From Leptodactylus fallax (Eukaryota; Chordata; Amphibia; Anura; Leptodactylidae): a stretch of 64,000 bases of DNA. The stretch is from the NCBI GenBank assembly GCA_947044405.1, contig CAMRHE010000197.1, positions 3,596,001 through 3,660,000 of the forward strand, given 5' to 3'. Below the pieces are notes generated by a model. It was not told the DNA's origin and did no database searches. It worked only from the letters and a program-made list of their open reading frames with translations. The translations under genes and the position numbers were made by a program. Shown one piece after another: positions 47,601 through 60,012 of this stretch. Within the stretch, counting starts at the first letter, position 1, and each line of letters begins with the position of its first letter.

Positions 47601-50600
47601 ACCGAGACTATGAACCTACCTGCAGCAACTCCATTCTAGTTAGTTCTGTAGTGAGACAGCTAGAATGGAGTTGCTGTAAGGAGGACCTACCTATAGTAAC
47701 TACAGAATACACCGAGACTATGAACCTACCTGCAGCAACTCCATTCTAGTTAGTTCTGTAGTGAGACAGCTAGAATGGAGTTGCTGTAAGGAGGACCTAC
47801 CTATAGTAACTACAGAATACACCGAGACTATGAACCTACCTGCAGCAACTCCATTCTAGTCAATTCTGTTGTGAGACAGCTAGAATGGAGTTATTGTATG
47901 GAGGACCTACCTATAGCAACTACAGAATACACTGACACCATGAACCTACCTGCAGCAACTCCATTCTAGTCAGGGCTGTAGTGAGACAGCTAGAATGGAG
48001 TTGCAGTAAGGAGGACCTACCTATAGTAACTACAGAATACACTGACACCATGAACCTACCTGTAGCAACTCCATTCTAGTCAGTTCTGTAGTGAGACAGC
48101 TAGAATGGAGTTGCTGTAAGGAGGACCTACCTATAGTAACTACAGAATATAATGAGACTATGAACCTACCTGCAGCAACTCCATTCTAGTCAGTTCTGTA
48201 GTGAGACAGCTAGAATGGAGTTGCTGTAAGGAGGACCTACCTATAGTAACTACAGAATACACCGAGACTATGAACCTACCTGCAGCAACCCATTCTAGTC
48301 CATCTGTTGTGAGACAGCTAGAATGGAGTTGCTGTATGGAGGACCTACCTACAGCAACTACAGAATACACCGAGACTATGAACCTACCTGCAGCAACTCC
48401 ATTCTAGTCAGTTCTGTAGTGAGACAGCTAGAATGGAGTTTCTGTATGGAGGACCTACCTATAGTAACTACAGAATACACCGAGACTATGAACCTACCTG
48501 CAGCAACTCCATTCTAGTCAGTGCTGTAGTGAGACAGCTAGAATGGAGTTGCTGTAAGGAGGACCTACCTATAGCAACTACAGAATACACCGAGACTATG
48601 AACCTACCTGCAGCAACTCCATTCTAGTCAGTTCTGTAGTGAGACAGCTAGAATGGAGTTGCAGTAAGGAGGACCTACCTATAGTAACTACAGAATACAC
48701 TGACACCATGAACCTACCTGTAGCAACTCCATTCTAGTCAGTTCTGTAGTGAGACAGCTAGAATGGAGTTGCTGTAAGGAGGACCTACCTATAGTAACTA
48801 TAGAATATAATGAGACTATGAACCTACCTGCAGCAACTCCATTCTAGTCAATTCTGTAGTGAGACAGCTAGAATGGAGTTGCTGTAAGGAGGACCTACCT
48901 ATAGTAACTACAGAATACACCGAGACCATGAACCTACCTGCAGCAACTCCATTCTAGTCAGTTCTGTAGTGAGACAGCTAGCATGGAGTTGTATGGAGGA
49001 CCTACCTATAGCAACTGCAGAATACACCGAGACTATGAACCCAACACAAACACCACCTACCTGCAGCAACTCCACAGCAACGAGTGAGACAGCTAGAATG
49101 GAGTGCTGTAAGGAGACCTACCTACAGCAACTACAGAATACACCGAGACTATGAACCTACCTGCAGCAACTCCATTCTAGTCAGTTCTGTAGTGAGACAG
49201 CTAGAAAGGAGTTGCTGTATGGAGGACCTACCTATAGTAACTACAGAATACACCGAGACTATGAACCTACCTGCAGCAACTCCATTCTAGTCAGGGCAGT
49301 AGTGAGACAGCTAGAATGGAGTTGCTGTAAGGAGGACCACCTAAGAACACAGACACCGAGACAACACCGAAAAAAACGTAGTGCGCAGATGAAGGAGGAC
49401 CTACCTATAGCAACTACAGAATACACCGAGACTATGAACCTACCTGCAGCAACTCCATTCTAGTCAGTTCTGTAGTGAGACAGCTAGAATGGAGTTGCTG
49501 TAAGGAGGACCTACCTATAGTAACTACAGAATACAATGAGACCATGAACCTACCTGCAGCAACTCCATTCTAGTCAGTTCTGTAGTGAGACAGCTAGAAT
49601 GGAGTTGCTCTATGGAGGACCTACCTATAGTAACTACAGAATACACCGAGACTATGAACCTACCTGCAGCAACTCCATTCTAGTCAGTTCTGTAGTGAGA
49701 CAGCTAGAATGGAGTTGCTGTAAGGAGGACCTACCTATAGTAACTACAGAATACACCGAGACTATGAACCTACCTGCAGCAACTCCATTCTAGTCAGTTC
49801 TGTAGTGAGACAGCTAGAATGGAGTTTTTGTATGGAGGACCTACCTATAGTAACTACAGAATACACCGAGACCATGAACCTACCTGCAGCAACTCCATTC
49901 TAGTCAGGGCTGTAGTGAGACAGCTAGAATGGAGTTGCTGTAAGGAGGACCTACCTATAGCAACTACAGAATACACCGAGACTATGAACCTACCTGCAGC
50001 AACTCCATTCTAGTCAGTTCTGTAGTGAGACAGCTAGAATGGAGTTGCTATAAGGAGGACCTACCTATAGTAACCACACCAACATAACTACAGAATACAC
50101 CGAGACTATGAACCTACCTGCAGCAACTCCATTCTAGTTAGTTCTGTAGTGAGACAGCTAGAATGGAGTTGCTGTAAGGAGGACCTACCTATAGTAACTA
50201 CAGAATACACCGAGACTATGAACCTACCTGCAGCAACTCCATTCTAGTCAATTCTGTTGTGAGACAGCTAGAATGGAGTTATTGTATGGAGGACCTACCT
50301 ATAGCAACTACAGAATACACTGACACCATGAACCTACCTGTAGCAACTCCATTCTAGTCAGGGCAGTAGTGAGACAGCTAGAATGGAGTTGCAGTAAGGA
50401 GGACCTACCTATAGTAACTACAGAATACACTGACACCATGAACCTACCTGTAGCAACTCCATTCTAGTCAGTTCTGTAGTGAGACAGCTAGAATAGAGTT
50501 GCTGTAAGGAGGACCTACCTATAGTAACTATAGAATATAATGAGACTATGAACCTACCTGCAGCAACTCCATTCTAGTCAATTCTGTAGTGAGACAGCTA

Positions 50601-53600
50601 GAATGGAGTTGCTGTAAGGAGGACCTACCTATAGTAACTACAGAATACACCGAGACTATGAACCTACCTGCAGCAACTCCATTCTAGTCAATTCTGTAGT
50701 GAGACAGCTAGAATGGAGTTGCTGGGACCTATAGGAGGACCTACCTATAGCTAACTACAGAATACACCGAGACTATGAACCTACCTGCAGCAACTCCATT
50801 CTAGTCAGTTCTGTAGTGAGACAGCTAGAATGGAGTTGTTGTATGGAGGACCTACCTATAGTAACTACAGAATACACCGAGACTATGAACCTACCTGCAG
50901 CAACTCCATTCTAGTCAGGGCAGTAGTGAGACAGCTAGAATGGAGTTGCTGTAAGGAGGACCTACCTATAGCAACTACAGAATACACCGAGACTATGAAC
51001 CTACCTGCAGCAACTCCATTCTAGTCAGTTCTGTAGTGAGACAGCTAGAATGGAGTTGCTGTAAGGAGGACCTACCTATAGTAACTACAGAATACACTGA
51101 GACCATGAACCTACCTGCAGCAACTCCATTCTAGTCAGTTCTGTAGTGAGACAGCTAGAATGGAGTTGCTGTAAGGAGGACCTACCTATAGTAACTACAG
51201 AATACACTGAGACTATGAACCTACCTGCAGCAACTCCATTCTAGTCAGTTCTGTTGTGAGACAGCTAGAATGGAGTTTGTATGGAGGACCTACCTATAGC
51301 AACTACAGAATACACCGACACCATGAACCTACCTGCAGCAACCCATCTAGTCAGGGCAGTAGTGAGACAGCTAGAATGGAGTTGCTGTAAGGAGGACCTA
51401 CCTATAGAACTACAGAATACACCGAGACCATGAACCTACCTGCAGCAACTCCATTCTAGTCAGTTCTGTAGTGAGACAGCTAGCATGGAGTTGCTATAAG
51501 GAGGACCTACCTATAGTACCAGAAACACCGAACAAACCACCGCAGGAACTACAGAATACACCGAGACTATGAACCTACCTGCAGCAACTCCATTCTAGTT
51601 AGTTCTGTAGTGAGACAGCTAGAATGGAGTTGCTGTAAGGAGGACCTACCTATAGTAACTACAGAATACACCGAGACTATGAACCTACCTGCAGCAACTC
51701 CATTCTAGTCAATTCTGTTGTGAGACAGCTAGAATGGAGTTATTGTATGGAGGACCTACCTATAGCAACTACAGAATACACTGACACCATGAACCTACCT
51801 GTAGCAACTCCATTCTAGTCAGGGCAGTAGTGAGACAGCTAGAATGGAGTTGCAGTAAGGAGGACCTACCTATAGTAACTACAGAATACACTGACACCAT
51901 GAACCTACCTGTAGCAACTCCATTCTAGTCAGTTCTGTAGTGAGACAGCTAGAATAGAGTTGCTGTAAGGAGGACCTACCTATAGTAACTATAGAATATA
52001 ATGAGACTATGAACCTACCTGCAGCAACTCCATTCTAGTCAATTCTGTAGTGAGACAGCTAGAATGGAGTTGCTGTAAGGAGGACCTACCTATAGTAACT
52101 ACAGAATACACCGAGACTACACCGACACCATGAACCTACCTGCGCAACTCCATTCTAGCAGCGTAGTGAGACACTAGAAAGGAGGACCTACCAGAGTACA
52201 CCGAGACTATGAACCTACCTGCAGCAACTCCATTCTAGTCAATTCTGTAGTGAGACAGCTTGAATGGAGTTGCTGTAGGAGGACCTACCTACAGCAACTA
52301 CAGAATACACCGAGACTATGAACCTACCTGCAGCAACTCCATTCTAGTCAGTTCTGTAGTGAGACAGCTAGAATGGAGTTGCTGTAAGGAGGACCTACCT
52401 ATAGTAACTACAGAATACACCGAGACTATGAACCTACCTGCAGCAACTCCATTCTAGTCAGTTCTGTAGTGAGACAGCTAGAATGGAGTTGCTGTAAGGA
52501 GGACCTACCTATAGTAACTACAGAATACACCGAGACCATGAACCTACCTGCAGCAACTCCATTCTAGTCAGTTCTGTAGTGAGACAGCTAGAATGGAGTT
52601 GCTGTAAGGAGGACCTACCTATAGTAACTACAGAATACACCGAGACTATGAACCTACCTGCAGCAACTCCATTCTAGTCAGTTCTGTAGTGAGACAGCTA
52701 GAATGGAGTTCTGTAGGAGGACCTACCTATAGTAACTACAGAATACACCGAGACTATGAACCTACCTGCAGCAACTCCATTCTAGTCAGTTCAGTAGTGA
52801 GACAGCTAGAATGGAGTTGCTGTAAGGAGGACCTACCTATAGTAACTACAGAATACACCGAGACCATGAACCTACCTGCAGCAACTCCATTCTAGTCAGT
52901 TCTGTAGTGAGACAGCTAGAATGGAGTTGCTGTAAGGAGGACCTACCTATAGTAACTACAGAATACACCGAGACTATGAACCTACCTGCAGCAACTCCAT
53001 TCTAGTCAATTCTGTAGTGAGACAGCTAGAATGGAGTTGCTGTAAGGAGGACCTACCTATAGTAACTACAGAATACACCGAGACCATGAACCTACCTGCA
53101 GCAACTCCATTCTAGTCAGTTCTGTAGTGAGACAGCTAGCATGGAGTTGCTGTAAGGAGGACCTACCTATAGTAACTACAGAATACACCGAGACTATGAA
53201 CCTACCTGCAGCAACCCACAGTCAGTTCTGTAGTGAGACAGCTAGCATGGAGTTGTATGGAGGACCTACCTATAGTAACTACAGAATACACCGAGACTAT
53301 GAACCTACCTGCAGCAACTCCATTCTAGTCAGTTCTGTAGTGAGACAGCTAGAATGGAGTTGCTGTAAGGAGGACCTACCTATAGTAACTACAGAATACA
53401 CTGACACCATGAACCTACCTGTAGCACCTCCATTCTAGTCAGTTCTGTAGTGAGACAGCTAGAATGGAGTTGCTGTAAGGAGGACCTACCTATAGCAACT
53501 ATAGAATATAATGAGAATATGAACCTACCTGCAGCAACTCCATTCTAGTCAGTTCTGTAGTGAGACAGCTAGCATGGAGTTGATGGAGGCCTACCTTTAT

Positions 53601-53740
53601 AACTGCTGTATAGGACTTGGACCTACCTACAGGAACTACAGAATACACCGAGACTATGAACCTACCTGCAGCAACTCCATTCTAGTTAGTTCTGTAGTGA
53701 GACAGCTAGAATGGAGTTCTTAGGGCCACCCCCGCTATAA
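35640..53740 (+). repeat. Satellite domain with irregular patches
   Basis: About 24 short irregular patches interrupt otherwise normal monomers, for example near 35647, 36332, 37029, 37741, 38870, 39500, 40205, 41410, 42783, 43175, 44580, 48286, 49040, 49336, 50070, 50725, 51510, 52120, 53214, 53585 and 53718. Most fall in or next to composite units. They are short insertions or deletions that scramble the 39-bp unit. The 1868-bp period can still be followed from about 39.5 to 44.5 kb (spacings about 692, 475, 681, 695, 445, 657, 697). The stretch 44.6-48.28 kb is clean. Confidence 0.8.
44627..47700 (+). repeat. Long duplicate of the segment at 26320-29500
   Basis: Monomer order and private variants match the earlier segment at an offset of 18307 bp, changing to about 18197 after the loss of one 110-bp unit near 46.9 kb. 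Shared rare variants include AAACACCGCGAC in a short unit (28530 and 46828) and CAACCACAGAATAC (29060 and 47258). Confidence 0.85.
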
Positions 53741-53749
53741 GGAGGACCT

Positions 53750-56437
53750 ACCTATAGTAACTACAGAATACACCGAGACTATGAACCTACCTGCAGCAAC
53801 TCCATTCTAGTTAGTTCTGTAGTGAGACAGCTAGAATGGAGTTGCTGTAAGGAGGACCTACCTATAGTAACTACAGAATACACCGAGACTATGAACCTAC
53901 CTGCAGCAACTCCATTCTAGTCAATTCTGTTGTGAGACAGCTAGAATGGAGTTATTGTATGGAGGACCTACCTATAGCAACTACAGAATACACTGACACC
54001 ATGAACCTACCTGTAGCAACTCCATTCTAGTCAGGGCAGTAGTGAGAAAGCTAGAATGGAGTTGCAGTAAGGAGGACCTACCTATAGTAACTACAGAATA
54101 CACTGACACCATGAACCTACCTGTAGCAACTCCATTCTAGTCAGTTCTGTAGTGAGACAGCTAGAATAGAGTTGCTGTAAGGAGGACCTACCTATAGTAA
54201 CTATAGAATATAATGAGACTATGAACCTACCTGCAGCAACTCCATTCTAGTCAATTCTGTAGTGAGACAGCTAGAATGGAGTTGCTGTAAGGAGGACCTA
54301 CCTATAGTAACTACAGAATACACCGAGACTATGAACCTACCTGCAGGAACTACAGAATACACCGAGACTATGAACCTACCTGCAGCAACTCCATTCTAGT
54401 CAATTCTGTTGTGAGACAGCTTGAATGGAGTTGCTATATGGAGGACCTACCTACAACAACTACAGAATACACCGAGACTATGAACCTACCTGCAGCAACT
54501 CCATTCTAGTCAATTCTGTAGTGAGACAGCTAGAATGGAGTTGCTGTAAGGAGGACCTACCTATAGTAACTACAGAATACACCGAGACTATGAACCTACC
54601 TGCTGCAACTCCATTCTAGTCAATTCTGTAGTGAGACAGCTAGAATGGAGATGCTGTAAGGAGGACCTACCTATAGTAACTACAGAATGCAACGAGACCA
54701 TGAACCTACCTGCAGCAACTCCATTCTAGTCAGTTCTGTAGTGAGACAGCTAGCATGGAGTTGTATGGAGGACCTACCTATAGTAACTGCAGAATACACC
54801 GAGACTATGAACCTACCTGCAGGAACTACAGAATACACCGAGACTATGAACCTACCTGCAGCAACTCCATTCTAGTTAGTTCTGTAGTGAGACAGCTAGA
54901 ATGGAGTTGCTGTAAGAGGGACCTACCTATAGTAACTACAGAATACACCGAGAGTATGAACCTACCTGCAGCAACTCCATTCTAGTCAATTCTGTTGTGA
55001 GACAGCTAGAATGGAGTTATTGTATGGAGGACCTACCTATAGCAACTACAGAATACACTGACACCATGAACCTACCTGTAGCAACTCCATTCTAGTCAGG
55101 GCAGTAGTGAGACAGCTAGAATGGAGTTGCAGTAAGGAGGACCTACCTATAGCAACTATAGAATATAATGAGAATCTGAACCTACCTGCAGCAACTCCAT
55201 TCTAGTCAATTCTGTTGTGAGACAGCTTGAATGGAGTTGCTATATGGAGGACCTACCTACAACAACTACAGAATACACTGAGACTATGAACCTACCTGCA
55301 GCAACTCCATTCTAGTCAATTCTGTAGTGAGACAGCTAGAATGGAGTTGCTGTAAGGAGAACCTACCTACAGCAACTACAGAATACACCAAGACTATGAA
55401 CCTACCTGCAGCAACTCCATTCTAGTCAGTTCTGTAGTGAGACAGCTAGAAAGGAGTTTTTGTATGGAGGACCTTCCTATAGTAACTACAGAATACACCG
55501 AGACTATAAACCTACCTGCAGCAACTCCATTCTAGTCAGGGCAGTAGTGAGACAGCTAGAATGGAGTTGCTGTAAGGAGGACCTACCTATAGCAACTACA
55601 GAATACACCGAGACTATGAACCTACCTGCAGCAACTCCATTCTAGTTAGTTCTGTAGTGAGACAGCTAGAATGGAGTTGCTATAAGGAGGACCTACCTAT
55701 AGTAACTACAGAATACACCGAGACTATGAACCTACCTGCAGCAACTCCATTCTAGTTAGTTCTGTAGTGAGACAGCTAGAATGGAGTTGCTGTAAGGAGG
55801 ACCTACCTATAGTAACTACAGAATACACCGAGACTATGAACCTACCTGCAGCAACTCCATTCTAGTTAGTTCTGTAGTGAGACAGCTAGAATGGAGTTGC
55901 TGTAAGGAGGACCTACCTATAGTAACTACAGAATACACTGAGACTATGAACCTACCTGCAGCAACTCCATTCTAGTCAATTCTGTTGTGAGACAGCTAGA
56001 ATGGAGTTATTGTATGGAGGACCTACCTATAGCAACTACAGAATACACTGACACCATGAACCTACCTGTAGCAACTCCATTCTAGTCAGGGCAGTAGTGA
56101 GACAGCTAGAATGGAGTTGCAGTAAGGAGGACCTACCTATAGTAACTACAGAATACACTGACACCATGAACCTACCTGTAGCAACTCCATTCTAGTCAGT
56201 TCTGTAGTGAGACAGCTAGAATAGAGTTGCTGTAAGGAGGACCTACCTATAGTAACTATAGAATATAATGAGACTATGAACCTACCTGCAGCAACTCCAT
56301 TCTAGTCAATTCTGTAGTGAGACAGCTAGAATGGAGTTGCTGTAAGGAGGACCTACCTATAGTAACTACAGAATACAACGAGACCATGAACCTACCTGCA
56401 GCAACTCCATTCTAGTCAGTTCTGTAGTGAGACAGCT
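53750..56437 (+). repeat. Right satellite domain, clean monomers
   Basis: Regular monomers resume after the last patch at 53718-53740. An extra stand-alone 39-bp unit, not preceded by a 107-bp monomer, lies near 54344. The composite at 54752 and following units, including GTAAGAGGGACC, repeat the order seen at 20412 and 26093. Confidence 0.8.
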
Positions 56438-56440
56438 AGC

Positions 56441-58605
56441 ATGGAGTTGTATGGAGGACCTACCTATAGTAACTGCAGAATACACCGAGACTATGAACCT
56501 ACCTGCAGGAACTACAGAATACACCGAGACTATGAACCTACCTGCAGCAACTCCATTCTAGTCAGTTCTGTAGTGAGACAGCTAGAATGGAGTTGCTATA
56601 AGGAGGACCTACCTATAGCAACTATAGAATATAATGAGAATATGAACCTACCTGCAGCAACTCCATTCTAGTCAATTCTGTTGTGAGACAGCTTGAATGG
56701 AGTTGCTATATGGAGGACCTACCTACAACAACTACAGAATACACCGAGACTATGAACCTACCTGCAGCATCTCCATTCTAGTCAATTCTGTAGTGAGACA
56801 GCTAGAATGGAGTTGCTGTAAGGAGAACCTACCTACAGCAACTACAGAATACACCGAGACTATGAACCTACCTACAGCAACTCCATTCTAGTCAGTTCTG
56901 TAGTGAGACAGCTAGAAAGGAGTTTTTGTATGGAGGACCTTCCTATAGTAACTACAGAATACACCGAGACTATAAACCTACCTGCAGCAACTCCATTCTA
57001 GTCAGGGCAGTAGTGAGACAGCTAGAATGGAGTTGCTGTAAGGAGGACCTACCTATAGCAACTACAGCATACACCGAGACTATGAACCTACCTGCAGCAA
57101 CTCCATTCTAGTTAGTTCTGTAGTGAGACAGCTAGAATGGAGTTGCTGTAAGGAGGACCTACCTATAGTAACTACAGAATACACCGAGACTATGAACCTA
57201 CCTGTAGCAACTCCATTCTAGTCAATTCTGTTGTGAGACAGCTAGAATGGAGTTATTGTATGGAGGACCTACCTATAGCAACTACAGAATACACTGACAC
57301 CATGAACCTACCTGTAGCAACTCCATTCTAGTCAGGGCAGTAGTGAGACAGCTAGAATGGAGTTGCAGTAAGGAGGACCTACCTATAGTAACTACAGAAT
57401 ACACTGACACCATGAACCTACCTGTAGCAACTCCATTCTAGTCAGTTCTGTAGTGAGACAGCTAGAATAGAGTTGCTGTAAGGAGGACCTACCTATAGTA
57501 ACTATAGAATATAATGAGACTATGAACCTACCTGCAGCAACTCCATTCTAGTCAATTCTGTAGTGAGACAGCTAGAATGGAGTTGCTGTAAGGAGGACCT
57601 ACCTATAGTAACTACAGAATACACCGAGACTATGAACCTACCTGCAGGAACTACAGAATACACCGAGACTATGAACCTACCTGCAGCAACTCCATTCTAG
57701 TCAGTTCTGTAGTGAGACAGCTAGAATGGAGTTGCTGTAAGGAGGACCTACCTATAGTAACTACAGAATACACTGACACCATGAACCTACCTGTAGCACC
57801 TCCATTCTAGTCAGTTCTGTAGTGAGACAGCTAGAATGGAGTTGCTGTAAGGAGGACCTACCTATAGCAACTATAGAATATAATGAGACTATGAACCTAC
57901 CTGCAGCAACTCCATTCTAGTCAATTCTGTAGTGAGACAGCTAGAATGGAGTTGCTGTAAGGAGAACCTACCTACAGCAACTACAGAATACACCGAGACT
58001 ATGAACCTACCTGCAGCAACTCCATTCTAGTCAGTTCTGTAGTGAGACAGCTAGAAAGGAGTTTTTGTATGGAGGACCTTCCTATAGTAACTACAGAATA
58101 CACCGAGACTATAAACCTACCTGCAGCAACTCCATTTTAGTCAGGGCAGTAGTGAGACAGCTAGAATGGAGTTGCTGTAAGGAGGACCTACCTATAGCAA
58201 CTACAGAATACACCGAGACTATGAACCTACCTGCAGCAACTCCATTCTAGTTAGTTCTGTAGTGAGACAGCTAGAATGGAGTTGCTATAAGGAGGACCTA
58301 CCTATAGCAACTATAGAATATAATGAGAATATGAACCTACCTGCAGCAACTCCATTCTAGTCAATTCTGTTGTGAGACAGCTTGAATGGAGTTGCTATAT
58401 GGAGGACCTACCTACAACAACTACAGAATACACCGAGACTATGAACCTACCTGCAGCAACTCCATTCTAGTCAATTCTGTAGTGAGACAGCTAGAATGGA
58501 GTTGCTGTAAGGAGGACCTACCTATAGTAACTACAGAATACAACGAGACCATGAACCTACCTGCAGCAACTCCATTCTAGTCAGTTCTGTAGTGAGACAG
58601 CTAGC
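56441..58605 (+). repeat. 2165-bp higher-order repeat, copy 1
   Basis: One composite, 18 plain monomers and one extra 39-bp unit (near 57642) add up to 2165 bp. Private variants GCAGCATCTCC and CCTACCTACAGCAACTCC mark it. Confidence 0.85.
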
Positions 58606-59790
58606 ATGGAGTTGTATGGAGGACCTACCTATAGTAACTGCAGAATACACCGAGACTATGAACCTACCTGCAGGAACTACAGAATACACCGAGACTATGA
58701 ACCTACCTGCAGCAACTCCATTCTAGTCAGTTCTGTAGTGAGACAGCTAGAATGGAGTTGCTATAAGGAGGACCTACCTATAGCAACTATAGAATATAAT
58801 GAGAATATGAACCTACCTGCAGCAACTCCATTCTAGTCAATTCTGTTGTGAGACAGCTTGAATGGAGTTGCTATATGGAGGACCTACCTACAACAACTAC
58901 AGAATACACCGAGACTATGAACCTACCTGCAGCATCTCCATTCTAGTCAATTCTGTAGTGAGACAGCTAGAATGGAGTTGCTGTAAGGAGAACCTACCTA
59001 CAGCAACTACAGAATACACCGAGACTATGAACCTACCTACAGCAACTCCATTCTAGTCAGTTCTGTAGTGAGACAGCTAGAAAGGAGTTTTTGTATGGAG
59101 GACCTTCCTATAGTAACTACAGAATACACCGAGACTATAAACCTACCTGCAGCAACTCCATTCTAGTCAGGGCAGTAGAGACAGCTAGAATGGAGTTGCT
59201 GTAAGGAGGACCTACCTATAGCAACTACAGCATACACCGAGACTATGAACCTACCTGCAGCAACTCCATTCTAGTTAGTTCTGTAGTGAGACAGCTAGAA
59301 TGGAGTTGCTGTAAGGAGGACCTACCTATAGTAACTACAGAATACACCGAGACTATGAACCTACCTGTAGCAACTCCATTCTAGTCAATTCTGTTGTGAG
59401 ACAGCTAGAATGGAGTTATTGTATGGAGGACCTACCTATAGCAACTACAGAATACACTGACACCATGAACCTACCTGTAGCAACTCCATTCTAGTCAGGG
59501 CAGTAGTGAGACAGCTAGAATGGAGTTGCAGTAAGGAGGACCTACCTATAGTAACTACAGAATACACTGACACCATGAACCTACCTGTAGCAACTCCATT
59601 CTAGTCAGTTCTGTAGTGAGACAGCTAGAATAGAGTTGCTGTAAGGAGGACCTACCTATAGTAACTATAGAATATAATGAGACTATGAACCTACCTGCAG
59701 CAACTCCATTCTAGTCAATTCTGTAGTGAGACAGCTAGAATGGAGTTGCTGTAAGGAGGACCTACCTATAGTAACTACAGAATACACCGA
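58606..59790 (+). repeat. 2165-bp higher-order repeat, copy 2 (partial)
   Basis: It repeats copy 1 with the same private variants until it meets the irregular patch at about 59790. A two-base deletion (GTAGAGACAG) lies near 59177. Confidence 0.8.
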
Positions 59791-60012
59791 GACCATGAAC
59801 CACCTGCAGCAACTCCATTCAGCAGCTGAGTGAGACAGCTAGCAGGAGGAGGAGGACCAACCAAGAACGCAGAAACACCGAGACAGAACCACCGCAGGAA
59901 CACAGAATACACCGAGACATGAACCTACCTGCAGCAACCCATTCTAGTCAGTTCTGTAGTGAGACAGCTAGAATGGAGTTGCTGTAAGGAGGACCTACCT
60001 ATAGTCACAGAA
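59790..60012 (+). repeat. Irregular patch in the satellite
   Basis: About 220 bases of shortened, T-poor satellite-like text (for example AGGAGGAGGAGGACCAACC) replace a composite unit and part of its neighbours. Its character is the same as the patches between 35.6 and 53.7 kb. Confidence 0.75.
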
